Origin: Nymphaea colorata
Lineage: Eukaryota > Streptophyta > Magnoliopsida > Nymphaeales > Nymphaeaceae
Assembly (NCBI RefSeq): GCF_008831285.2
Contig: NC_045148.1
Coordinates: 19,151,002 to 19,215,001, forward strand
Direction: 5' to 3'
Length of the DNA: 64,000 nucleotides
Shown piece after piece: positions 23,711 through 34,960 of this stretch. Position 1 is the first letter of the stretch; every line of letters starts with the position of its first letter. The position numbers were made by a program, and so were the translations under genes. Below the pieces are notes generated by a model. It ran no database searches and had not been told where the DNA came from. It saw only the letters and a list, made by a program, of their open reading frames with translations.

Positions 23711-24270
23711 TAATTTGTCTGCCTCTTCTCGTTCTTCTTCAGTACTTAGGATGTCACTCATTGTTAATCCCGTACTAGGGGCGGAACCAGGATTTTTTTT
23801 AGGGTCGGGCCAAGAAGAGAGACCGGTCGGGCCAAACTAAAAATTTTTTTTTTTCAATATAAAAAAAAAAAATTCTTGGGCTCACCCGGGCAGCCCCCCT
23901 CCCTCCGCCCCTGCCCGTATTGTTAGGTGTTAGTTTGTAATTCTTTGTTACTTTTCGGTACAATATATCATGGACTTTGAGACTTTATAACAGCCATTTG
24001 CTTTCTTCATATGGAGTTGGTTGTTGCATGTGTGGTCGATGTAGTCAAGATTTGTGTTATAAGCATTTTTCTCGCAGCAGTAGTCTATCGTGGCCTCTTA
24101 GTGATTTGCCTTCGTCTTAATTGCAGCCAACAATCTTTTTTGCATCAATTACTCCTAGTGCGCTGCATTTGGTGGGGAATGAGTGAAATCCTGAGTGCCA
24201 ACATAACTGGATTGAACATGAGAATGTTTCTTTCCTAGGATCCAGATGCAGCTGAATGCTTGCAGTTTTT
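23711..24270. repeat. Array monomer 2, truncated by about 430 nt, with inverted filler
   Basis: It keeps only GTCTGCCTCTTCTCG through TTCTTCAGTACT of the front half. A 19-nt filler (23744..23762) joins directly to TGTTAATCCCGTACT and the MITE; the back half is complete. Confidence 0.85.
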
Positions 24271-26163
24271 AACAATGAGTCTGCCTCTTCTCGTTCTTCT
24301 TCAGTACTTTTTTCCTCCTCTCAAATGGCCTCTCCATTCAACAACTATATGGCTTCTCAAGTTGAACATGTCCAATGGCCTCTTTGTTGAATGGCCGTTG
24401 TCATTTCCTACAGCCATTGGGCTACGATTGGGGGGAATTCTTACGTAGGGTTATATTCATCAAAATACCTTGCTGACCACAAGGTTATATTAATTGTGGC
24501 AAGCGAAAGTGGCTGTTTGAGAGTTTTGGTAAAAAGTTGCACGGTAATCTGTGAAAGTCATAAGTTGGGCGGTGATTTGGTGATCGCTCAAACGTTGGGT
24601 TCTCATTTGTAATTTTTTCTATACTCTTCAATAGAAAGGAGCGATCTGAGAGGGAGCATCTTTGTTGAAGTTCAAACATGATTGTTAATCCCGTACTAGG
24701 GGTGGAACCAGGATTTTTTTTAGGGTCGGGCCAAGAAGATAGACCGGTCGGGCCAAACTAAAAAAAAAAAAAATTTCCTGGGCTCACTCAGGCAGCCCCC
24801 CCTCCCTCCGCCCCTGCCCGTATTGTTAGGTGTTAGTTTGTAATTCTTTGTTACTTTTTTGTACAATATATCATGGACTTTGAGACTTTATAACAGCCAT
24901 TTGCTTTCTTCATATGGCGTTGGTTGTTGCAGGTGTGGTCGATGTAGTCAAGATTTGTGTTATAAGCATTTTTCTTGCAGCAGTAGTCTATTGTGGCCTT
25001 TTAGTGCTTTGCCTTCGTCTTCATTGCAGCCAACAATTTTTTTTGCATCAATTACTCTTATTTCGCTGCATTTGGTGGGGAATGAGTGAAATCTTGAGTG
25101 CCAACATAACTGGATTGAACATGAGAATGTTTTTTTCCTAGAATCCAGATGCAACTGAAAACTTGCAGTTTTTATGTGGCCACCATTGTTGTTGAACTTG
25201 TGAGAAAGAGAGAGATTAGAAAAGCAGCTTTTAAAGGATCTGACAATGAGTCTGCCTCTTATCGTTCTTCTTCAGTACTTTTTTCTTCCTCTCAAATGGG
25301 TTCTCCATTCAACAACTATATGGCTTCTCAAGTTGAACATGTCCAATGGCCTCTTTGTTGAATGGCCGTTGTCATTTCCTACAGCCATTGGGCTGCGATT
25401 GGGGGGAATTCTTACGTAGGGTTATATTCATCAAAATACCTTGCTGACCACAAGGTTATATTAATTGTGGCAAGCGAAAGTGGCTGTTTGAGAGTTTTGG
25501 TAAAAAGTTGCACGGTAATCTGTGGAAAGTCATAAGTTGGGCGGTGATTTGGTGATCGCTCAAACGTTGGGCGCTCATTTGTAATTTTTTCTATACTCTT
25601 CAATAGAAAGGAGCGATCTGAGAGGGAGCATCTTTGTTGAAGTTCAAACATAATTGTTAATCCCGCACTAGGGGCGGAACCAGGATTTTTTTTAGGGTCG
25701 GGCCAAGAAGAGAGACCGGTCGGGCCAAACTAAAAATTTTTTTTTTTCAATATAAAAAAAAAATTTCTTGGGCTCACCCAGGCAGCCCCCCCTCCCTCCG
25801 CCCCTGCCCGTATTGTTAGGTGTTAGTTTGTAATTCTTTGTTACTTTTTGGTACAATATATCATGGGCTTTGAGACTTTATAACAGCCATTTGCTTTCTT
25901 CATATAGAGTTGGTTGTTGCATGTGTGGTCGATGTAGTCAAGATTTGTGTTATAAGCATTTTTCTTGCAGCAGTAGTCTATCGTGGCCTCTTAGTGATTT
26001 GCCTTCGTCTTCATTGCAGCCAACAATCTTTTTTACATCAATTACTCCTAGTGCGCTGCATTTGGTGGGGAATGAGTGAAATCCTGAGTGCCAACATAAC
26101 TGGATTGAACATGAGAATGTTTCTTTCCTAGGATCCAGATGCAGCTGAATGCTTGCAGTTTTT
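24271..26163. repeat. Array dimer D1
   Basis: Short-headed monomer 24271..25177 plus full-headed monomer 25178..26163. It retains GCAGGTGTGG in the first monomer, where dimers 2-5 lack one G, so it looks like the earliest-branching dimer. The second monomer has ATATAGAGTTGG (start codon lost) and CCCGCACT before the MITE. Confidence 0.85.
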
Positions 26164-28053
26164 AACAATGAGTCTGCCTCTTCTCGTTCTTCTTCAGTAC
26201 TTTTTTCCTCCTCTCAAATGGCCTCTCCATTCAACAACTATATGGCTTCTCAAGTTGAACATGTCCAATGGCCTCTTTGTTGAATGGCCGTTGTCATTTC
26301 CTACAGCCATTGGGCTACGATTGGGGGAATTCTTACGTAGGGTTATATTCATCAAAATACCTTGCTGACCACAAGGTTATATTAATTGTGGCAAGCGAAA
26401 GTGGCTGTTTGAGAGTTTTGGTAAAAAGTTGCACGGTAATCTGTGAAAGTCATAAGTTGGGCGGTGATTTGGTGATCGCTCAAACGTTGGGTTCTCATTT
26501 GTAATTTTTTCTATACTCTTCAATAGAAAGGAGCGATCTGAGAGGGAGCATCTTTGTTGAAGTTCAAACATGATTGTTAATCCCGTACTAGGGGCGGAAC
26601 CAGGATTTTTTTTAGGGTCGGGCCAAGAAGAGAGACCGGTCGGGCCAAACTAAAAAAAAAAAAAATTTCCTGGGCTCACTCAGGCAGCCCCCCTCCCTCC
26701 GCCCCTGCCCGTATTGTTAGGTGTTAGTTTGTAATTCTTTGTTACTTTTTTGTACAATATATCATGGACTTTGAGACTTTATAACAGCCATTTGCTTTCT
26801 TCATATGGCGTTGGTTGTTGCAGTGTGGTCGATGTAGTCAAGATTTGTGTTATAAGCATTTTTCTTGCAGCAGTAGTCTATTGTGGCCTTTTAGTGATTT
26901 GCCTTCGTCTTCATTGCAGCCAACAATTTTTTTTGCATCAATTACTCTTATTTCGCTGCATTTGGTGGGGAATGAGTGAAATCTTGAGTGCCAACATAAC
27001 TGGATTGAACATGAGAATGTTTTTTTCCTAGAATCCAGATGCAACTGAATACTTGCAGTTTTTATGTGGCCACCATTGTTGTTGAACTTGTGAGAAAGAG
27101 AGAGATTAGAAAAGCAGCTTTTAAAGGATCTGACAATGAGTCTGCCTCTTATCGTTCTTCTTCAGTACTTTTTTCTTCCTCTCAAATGGGTTCTCCATTC
27201 AACAACTATATGGCTTCTCAAGTTGAACATGTCCAATGGCCTCTTTGTTGAATGGCCGTTGTCATTTCCTACAGCCATTGGGCTGCGATTGGGGGGAATT
27301 CTTACGTAGGGTTATATTCATCAAAATACCTTGCTGACCACAAGGTTATATTAATTGTGGCAAGCGAAAGTGGCTGTTTGAGAGTTTTGGTAAAAAGTTG
27401 CACGGTAATCTGTGGAAAGTCATAAGTTGGGCGGTGATTTGGTGATCGCTCAAACGTTGGGCGCTCATTTGTAATTTTTTCTATACTCTTCAATAGAAAG
27501 GAGCGATCTGAGAGGGAGCATCTTTGTTGAAGTTCAAACATGATTGTTAATCCCGTACTAGGGGCGGAACAAGGATTTTTTTTAGGGTCGGGCCAAGAAG
27601 AGAGACCGGTCGGGCCAAACTAAAAATTTTTTTTTTTTCAATATAAAAAAAAAATTCTTGGGCTCACCCGGGCAGCCCCCCCTCCCTCCGCCCCTGCCCG
27701 TATTGTTAGGTGTTAGTTTGTAATTCTTTGTTACTTTTTTGTACAATATATCATGGACTTTGAGACTTTATAACAGCCATTTGCTTTCTTCATATGGAGT
27801 TGGTTGTTGCATGTGTGGTCGATGTAGTCAAGATTTGTGTTATAAGCATTTTTCTTGCAGCAGTAGTCTATCGTGGCCTCTTAGTGATTTGCCTTCGTCT
27901 TCATTGCAGCCAACAATCTTTTTTACATCAATTACTCCTAGTGCGCTGCATTTGGTGGGGAATGAGTGAAATCCTGAGTGCCAACATAACTGGATTGAAC
28001 ATGAGAATGTTTCTTTCCTAGGATCCAGATGCAGCTGAATGCTTGCAGTTTTT
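26164..28053. repeat. Array dimer D2
   Basis: Short-headed then full-headed monomer (boundary about 27067). It carries the one-base deletion GCAGTGTGG shared with D3-D5. Private marks: a one-base loss in TTGGGGGAATTC near 26322 and GGAACAAGG in the second MITE. Confidence 0.85.
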
Positions 28054-29946
28054 AACAATGAGTCTGCCTCTTCTCGTTCTTCTTCAGTACTTTTTTCCTC
28101 CTCTCAAATGGCCTCTCCATTCAACAACTATATGGCTTCTCAAGTTGAACATGTCCAATGGCCTCTTTGTTGAATGGCCATTGTCATTTCCTACAGCCAT
28201 TGGGCTACGATTGGGGGGAATTCTTACGTAGGGTTATATTCATCAAAATACCTTGCTGACCACAAGGTTATATTAATTGTGGCAAGCGAAAGTGGCTGTT
28301 TGAGAGTTTTGGTAAAAAGTTGCACGGTAATCTGTGAAAGTCATAAGTTGGGCGGTGATTTGGTGATCGCTCAAACGTTGGGTTCTCATTTGTAATTTTT
28401 TCTATACTCTTCAATAGAAAGGAGCGATCTGAGAGGGAGCATCTTTGTTGAAGTTCAAACATGATTGTTAATCCCGTACTAGGGGCGGAACCAGGATTTT
28501 TTTTAGGGTCGGGCCAAGAAGAGAGACCGGTCGGGCCAAACTAAAAAAAAAAAAAATTTCCTGGGCTCACTCAGGCAGCCCCCCCCTCCCTCCGCCCCTG
28601 CCCGTATTGTTAGGTGTTAGTTTGTAATTCTTTGTTACTTTTTTGTACAATATATCATGGACTTTGAGACTTTATAACAGCCATTTGCTTTCTTCATATG
28701 GCGTTGGTTGTTGCAGTGTGGTCGATGCAGTCAAGATTTGTGTTATAAGCATTTTTCTTGCAGCAGTATTCTATTGTGGCCTTTTAGTGATTTGCCTTCG
28801 TCTTCATTGCAGCCAACAATTTTTTTTGCATCAATTACTCTTATTTCGCTGCATTTGGTGGGGAATGAGTGAAATCTTGAGTGCCAACATAACTGGATTG
28901 AATATGAGAATGTTTTTTTCCTAGAATCCAGATGCAACTGAATACTTGCAGTTTTTATGTGGCCACCATTGTTGTTGAACTTGTGAGAAAGAGAGAGATT
29001 AGAAAAGCAGCTTTTAAAGGATCTGACAATGAGTCTGCCTCTTATCGTTCTTCTTCAGTACTTTTTTCTTCCTCTCAAATGGGTTCTCCATTCAACAACT
29101 ATATGGCTTCTCAAGTTGAACATGTCCAATGGCCTCTTTGTTGAATGGCCGTTGTCATTTCCTACAGCCATTGGGCTGCGATTGGGGGGAATTCTTACGT
29201 AGGGTTATATTCATCAAAATACCTTGCTGACCACAAGGTTATATTAATTGTGGCAAGCGAAAGTGGCTGTTTGAGAGTTTTGGTAAAAAGTTGCACGGTA
29301 ATCTGTGGAAAGTCATAAGTTGGGCGGTGATTTGGTGATCGCTCAAACGTTGGGCGCTCATTTGTAATTTTTTCTATACTCTTCAATAGAAAGGAGCGAT
29401 CTGAGAGGGAGCATCTTTGTTGAAGTTCAAACATGATTGTTAATCCCGTACTAGGGGTGGAACCAGGATTTTTTTTAGGGTCGGGCCAGGAAGAGCGACC
29501 GGTCGGGCCAAACTAAATTTTTTTTTTTTTCAATATAAAAAAAAAATTTCTTGGGCTCACCCGGGCAGCCCCCCCTCCCTCCGCCCCTGCCCGTATTGTT
29601 AGGTGTTAGTTTGTAATTCTTTGTTACTTTTTGGTACAATATATCATGGACTTTGAGACTTTATAACAGCCATTTGCTTTCTTCATATGGAGTTGGTTGT
29701 TGCATGTGTGGTCGATGTAGTCAAGATTTGTGTTATAAGCATTTTTCTTGCAGCAGTAGTCTATCGTGGCCTCTTAGTGATTTGCCTTCGTCTTCATTGC
29801 AGCCAACAATCTTTTTTACATCAATTACTCATAGTGCGCTGCATTTGGTGGGGAATGAGTGAAATTCTGAGTGCCAACATAACTGGATTGAACATGAGAA
29901 TGTTTCTTTCCTAGGATCCAGATGCAGCTGAATGCTTGCAGTTTTT
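28054..29946. repeat. Array dimer D3
   Basis: Short-headed then full-headed monomer (boundary about 28960). Private marks: GTGGTCGATGCAG near 28719, CAGCAGTATTC near 28760, GCCAGGAAGAGCGACC in the second MITE. Confidence 0.85.
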
Positions 29947-31840
29947 AACAATGAGTCTGCCTCTTCTCGTTCTTCTTCAGTACTTTTTTCCTCCTCTCAA
30001 ATGGCCTCTCCATTCAACAACTATATGGCTTCTCAAGTTGAACATGTCCAATGGCCTCTTTGTTGAATGGCCGTTGTCATTTCCTACAGCCATTGGGCTA
30101 CGATTGGGGGGAATTCTTACGTAGGGTTATATTCATCAAAATACCTTGCTGACCACAAGGTTATATTAATTGTGGCAAGCGAAAGTGGCTGTTTGAGAGT
30201 TTTGGTAAAAAGTTGCACGGTAATCTGTGAAAGTCATAAGTTGGGCGGTGATTTGGTGATCGCTCAAACGTTGGGTTCTCATTTGTAATTTTTTCTATAC
30301 ACTTCAATAGAAAGGAGCGATCTGAGAGGGAGCATCTTTGTTGAAGTTCAAACATGATTGTTAATCCCGTACTAGGGGCGGAACCAGGATTTTTTTTAGG
30401 GTCGGGCCAAGAAGAGAGACCGGTCGGGCCAAACTAAAAAAAAAAAAAAATATTCCTGGGCTCACCCGGGCAGCCCCCCCTCCCTCCGCCCCTGCCCGTA
30501 TTGTTAGGTGTTAGTTTGTAATTCTTTGTTACTTTTTTGTACAATATATCATGGACTTTGAGACTTTATAACAGCCATTTGCTTTGTTCATATGGCGTTG
30601 GTTGTTGCAGTGTGGTCGGTGTAGTCAAGATTTGTGTTATAAGCATTTTTCTTGCAGCAGTAGTCTATTGTGGCCTTTTAGTGATTTGCCTTCGTCTTCA
30701 TTGCAGCCAACAATTTTTTTTGCATCAATTACTCTTATTTCGCTGCATTTGGTGGGGAATGAGTGAAATCTTGAGTGCCAACATAACTGGATTGAACATG
30801 AGAATGTTTTTTTCCTAGAATCCAGATGCAACTGAATGCTTGCAGTTTTTATGTGGCCACCATTGTTGTTGAACTTGTGAGAAAGAGAGAGATTAGAAAA
30901 GCAGCTTTTAAAGGATCTGACAATGAGTCTGCCTCTTATCGTTCTTCTTCAGTACTTTTTTCTTCCTCTCAAATGGGTTCTCCATTCAACAACTATATGG
31001 CTTCTCAAGTTGAACATGTCCAATGGCCTCTTTGTTGAATGGCCGTTGTCATTTCCTACAGCCATTGGGCTGCGATTGGGGGGAATTCTTACGTAGGGTT
31101 ATATTCATCAAAATACCTTGCTGACCACAAGGTTATATTAATTGTGGCAAGCGAAAGTGGCTGTTTGAGAGTTTTGGTAAAAAGTTGCACGGTAATCTGT
31201 GGAAAGTCATAAGTTGGGCGGTGATTTGGTGATCGCTCAAACGTTGGGCGCTCATTTGTAATTTTTTCTATACTCTTCAATAGAAAGGAGCGATCTGAGA
31301 GGGAGCATCTTTGTTGAAGTTCAAACATGATTGTTAATCCCGTACTAGGGGCGGAACCAGGATTTTTTTTAGGGTCGGGCCAAGAAGAGATACCGGTCGG
31401 GCCAAACTAAAATTTTTTTTTTTTCAATATAAAAAGCAAATTTCTTGGGCTCACCCGGGCAGCCCCCCCTCCCTCCGCCCCTGCCCGTATTGTTAGGTGT
31501 TAGTTTGTAATTCTTTGTTACTTTTTGGTACAATATATCATGGACTTTGAGACTTTATAACAGCCATTTGCTTTCTTCATATGGAGTTGGTTGTTGCATG
31601 TGTGGTCGATGTAGTCAAGATTTGTGTTATAAGCATTTTTCTCGCAGCAGTAGTCTATCGTGGCCTCTTAGTGATTTGCCTTCGTCTTCATTGCAGCCAA
31701 CAATCTTTTTTACATCAATTACTCCTAGTGCGCTGCATTTGGTGGGGAATGAGTGAAATCCTGAGTGCCAACATAACTGGATTGAACATGAGAATGTTTC
31801 TTTCCTAGGATCCAGATGCAGCTGAATGCTTGCAGTTTTT
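29947..31840. repeat. Array dimer D4
   Basis: Short-headed then full-headed monomer (boundary about 30854). It shares with D5 only: CTATACACTTC, the MITE string AAATATTCCTGGGC with CACCCGGG, and GTGGTCGGTGTAG. Private mark: GCTTTGTTCATATGG near 30580 (others GCTTTCTTC). Confidence 0.85.
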
Positions 31841-33736
31841 AACAATGAGTCTGCCTCTTCTCGTTCTTCTTCAGTACTTTTTTCCTCCTCTCAAATGGCC
31901 TCTCCATTCAACAACTATATGGCTTCTCAAGTTGAACATGTCCAATGGCCTCTTTGTTGAATGGCCGTTGTCATTTCCTACAGCCATTGGCTACGATTGG
32001 GGGGGATTCTTACGTAGGGTTATATTCATCAAAATACCTTGCTGACCACAAGGTTATATTAATTGTGGCAAGCGAAAGTGGCTGTTTGAGAGTTTTGGTA
32101 AAAAGTTGCACGGTAATCTGTGAAAGTCATAAGTTGGGCGGTGATTTGGTGATCGCTCAAACGTTGGGTTCTCATTTGTAATTTTTTCTATACACTTCAA
32201 TAGAAAGGAGCGATCTGAGAGGGAGCATCTTTGTTGAAGTTCAAACATGATTGTTAATCCCGTACTAGGGGCGGAACCAGGATTTTTTTTAGGGTCGGGC
32301 CAAGAAGAGAGACCGGTCGGGCCAAACTAAAAAAAAAAAAAAATATTCCTGGGCTCACCCGGGCAGCCCCCCCTCCCTCCGCCCCTGCCCGTATTGTTAG
32401 GTGTTAGTTTGTAATTCTTTGTTACTTTTTTGTACAATATATCATGGACTTTGAGACTTTATAACAGCCATTTGCTTTCTTCATATGGCGTTGGTTGTTG
32501 CAGTGTGGTCGGTGTAGTCAAGATTTGTGTTATAAGCATTTTTCTTGCAGCAGTAGTCTATTGTGGCCTTTTAGTGATTTGCCTTCGTCTTCATTGCAGC
32601 CAACAATTTTTTTTGCATCAATTACTCTTATTTCGCTGCATTTGGTGGGGAATGAGTGAAATCTTGAGTGCCAACATAACTGGATTGAACATGAGAATGT
32701 TTTTTTCCTAGAATCCAGATGCAACTGAATACTTGCAGTTTTTATGTGGCCACCATTGTTGTTGAACTTGTGAGAAAGAGAGAGATTAGAAAAGCAGCTT
32801 TTAAAGGATCTGACAATGAGTCTGCCTCTTATCGTTCTTCTTCAGTACTTTTTTCTTCCTCTCAAATGGGTTCTCCATTCAACAACTATATGGCTTCTCA
32901 AGTTGAACATGTCCAATGGCCTCTTTGTTGAATGGCCGTTGTCATTTCCTACAGCCATTGGGCTGCGATTGGGGGGAATTCTTACGTAGGGTTATATTCA
33001 TCAAAATACCTTGCTGACCACAAGGTTATATTAATTGTGGCAAGCGAAAGTGGCTGTTTGAGAGTTTTGGTAAAAAGTTGCACGGTAATCTGTGGAAAGT
33101 CATAAGTTGGGCGGTGATTTGGTGATCGCTCAAACGTTGGGCGCTCATTTGTAATTTTTTCTATACTCTTCAATAGAAAGGAGCGATCTGAGAGGGAGCA
33201 TCTTTGTTGAAGTTCAAACATGATTGTTAATCCCGTACTAGGGGCGGAACCAGGATTTTTTTTAGGGTCGGGCCAAGAAGAGAGACCGGTCTGGCCAAAC
33301 TAAAAAAAAAAAAATTTCAATATAAAAAAAATATTCCTGGACTCACCCGGGCAGCCCCCCCTCCCTCCGCCCCTGCCCGTATTGTTAGGTGTTAGTCTGT
33401 AATTCTTTGTTACTTTTTTGTACAATATATCATGGACTTTGAGACTTTATAACAGCCATTTGCTTTCTTCATATGGCGTTGGTTGTTGCATGTGTGGTCG
33501 ATGTAGTCAAGATTTGTGTTATAAGCATTTTTCTTACAGCATTAGTCTATTGTGGCCTCTTAGTGATTTGCCTTCGTCTTCATTGCAGCCAACAATCTTT
33601 TTTGCATCAATTACTCCTAGTGCGCTGCATTTGGTGGGGAATGAGTGAAATCCTGAGTGCCAACATAACTGGATTGAACATGAGAATGTTTCTTTCCTAG
33701 GATCCAGATGCAACTGAATACTTGCAGTTTTTATGT
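31841..33736. repeat. Array dimer D5 (right terminal)
   Basis: The short-headed monomer shares three private changes with that of D4. The last, full-headed monomer is atypical: GGTCTGGCC in the MITE (as in monomer 1), CTTACAGCATTAG near 33532, and a tail ending TTTTTATGT before unique sequence. Confidence 0.85.
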
Positions 33737-34299
33737 AATTTCGACCTTTGGAGTTGCATAGCCTAGTTTCTTCTTGGCGGTCCTAATAATACTTCATGTT
33801 CTTTTACAGATGGAAGACATGGGGTGTTGAGCAACACCAAAGACACCAAAAGATGAAGAACCTCTTACTTCATTCCATGGCTCTGAACAAACAAAAACGT
33901 GCCGTGGTGGAGAAGAACCAAGCGAGGAGATTATATTAACAAAGTCAAGGTACAGGCAGCTGCCAAAAACGTGGCCCGAGAAAAGAAACTACTCACTGTT
34001 GCTGGTTTCTAATTTGCGAGGAACAACTAATTTGGATCAAAATCCGAGCTGGTTTTATCATCATTCCAAATTTAACCAAGAAATTTAATCTAGTCCTAAT
34101 GGCGGATGCTGATCTCCACAACGGCATTTATACGGTCTTCAATTAACAATCCACGAACGGCCAGGTCAAGTTTGTCAATGACGTCGGCCGTCTGATATTC
34201 AGCCGAATAATTAATATCAAGCAGCCAGTATGTCGCTGACGCGTTGATCCTATCGTTTTAAGTGGGTCGAGTCATGCCAATGTAATCCGCATCATCTGA

Positions 34300-34323
34300 A
34301 TATATATATATATATATATATAT
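34300..34323. repeat. (AT)n microsatellite
   Basis: About 12 AT units. Confidence 0.9.
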
Positions 34324-34506
34324 CAAAAATATAAAGTTTTAGCTGAGAAGTAATGATTCATTGTATTGTAATGGATTTGGTGTATTGCAAAACTAAAGGG
34401 GACTAATGTGAGTCTAGTGTGGGCACCTCATAATATATAATAATAAAACTTTTATAAAGTTTTACAGGCTGAGGTGAGCCCAGCCTTGTGGTAACTTCGT
34501 TGGTAG

Positions 34507-34960
34507 TCAAAATGCCGAACCCAGGAAGTGAACAGAAAGTGGTGAAATTAGAGAAGCTAGTGCGGGGGTCGAGAAGAAGGAGGCAGTAAAGAACGTCATG
34601 CAAAGCGAGAGGAAACAGCAAAATAAAGGGCAAGTGGCGGACAGGTGAAGTTGGGATTCTGTAGCAGATAGACAAAGAGTGCGATAGTGGGCAAGCTGAA
34701 GGCTGAGGTACTGGAGATCATCAAAGGTGTAGGTGTGACCAGCAAGCAACAAAGAGTCAGACAAAGACGGTGGGCCGAAAGGATGGACCGGGAAACCAAA
34801 GTGCATGTGGGAGAAGCCAAGTGGCGATAAGCCACCGAAGGTTGCAAAATAGCAAGAAGGAAAGGTGCAGAGCCAGGGTGCGCTCGTGGGGAGTTTGGTG
34901 GGCAAGGTGGAGGGGGATGGGGAAGGTGGTGATATGTTTGTCCAAATATGGGAGGTTGAA
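34507..34960 (-). pseudogene. Possible decayed Ty1/copia GAG fragment
   Basis: On the minus strand one frame reads SLSDSLLLAGHTYTFDDLQY, which fits the copia gag (UBN2/gag_pre) pattern of SLSDSL followed by a D-L-x-x motif. The following similarity moves between frames (YRTL, then LLQNPNF), as expected of an old frameshifted copy. No LTRs, protease or RT were seen nearby. Weak evidence, from memory of the family. Confidence 0.25.

Larger units (their letters stand above)
23213..33375. mobile_element. Twelve copies of one hAT-like MITE, one per array monomer
   Basis: Each copy is roughly 120-145 nt, from AGGGGCGGAACCAGG to CCTCCGCCCCTG (the first is 23213..23352). Termini are inverted (AGGGGCGGA / TCCGCCCCT). 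The flanking octamers CCCGTACT and CCCGTATT match at 7 of 8 in nearly every monomer, so all copies descend from one insertion. Internal length varies in the central A/T run. Same family as the solo copy at 20009..20189. Confidence 0.85.
22712..33736. repeat. Higher-order tandem array: 12 monomers of about 0.9-1 kb, five of them paired as 1.893-kb dimers
   Basis: Monomers run from GGCCACCATTG (head) to GCAGTTTTTATGT (tail). The embedded MITE starts at 23213, 23777, 24698, 25670, 26590, 27560, 28481, 29453, 30374, 31347, 32267 and 33240. The spacing from the second onward alternates 921 and 970-973, so the true period is about 1893 nt. Short-headed monomers lack about 68 nt (the ATGTGGCCACC to GGATCTG segment). 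Dimer-to-dimer identity looks very high by eye, with only scattered substitutions and small indels. Many open frames recur in several frames and on both strands, but none matches a known family and several are broken in some copies, so I treat the array as non-coding. It resembles a large-unit satellite or a locally amplified gene or transposon fragment. Confidence 0.95.

Noticed and set aside
22946-33221. Many minus-strand open frames of 63-79 codons (for example starting MFELQQRCSLSDRS) repeated through the array
   Set aside because: They recur only because the DNA recurs; overlapping frames on both strands are equally open, lengths change with single-base indels, and no family is recognisable.
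22712-33736. CRISPR-like or rDNA-spacer interpretation of the array
   Set aside because: Repeats are about 1 kb with no spacers, the genome is a plant's, and no rRNA sequence is present.
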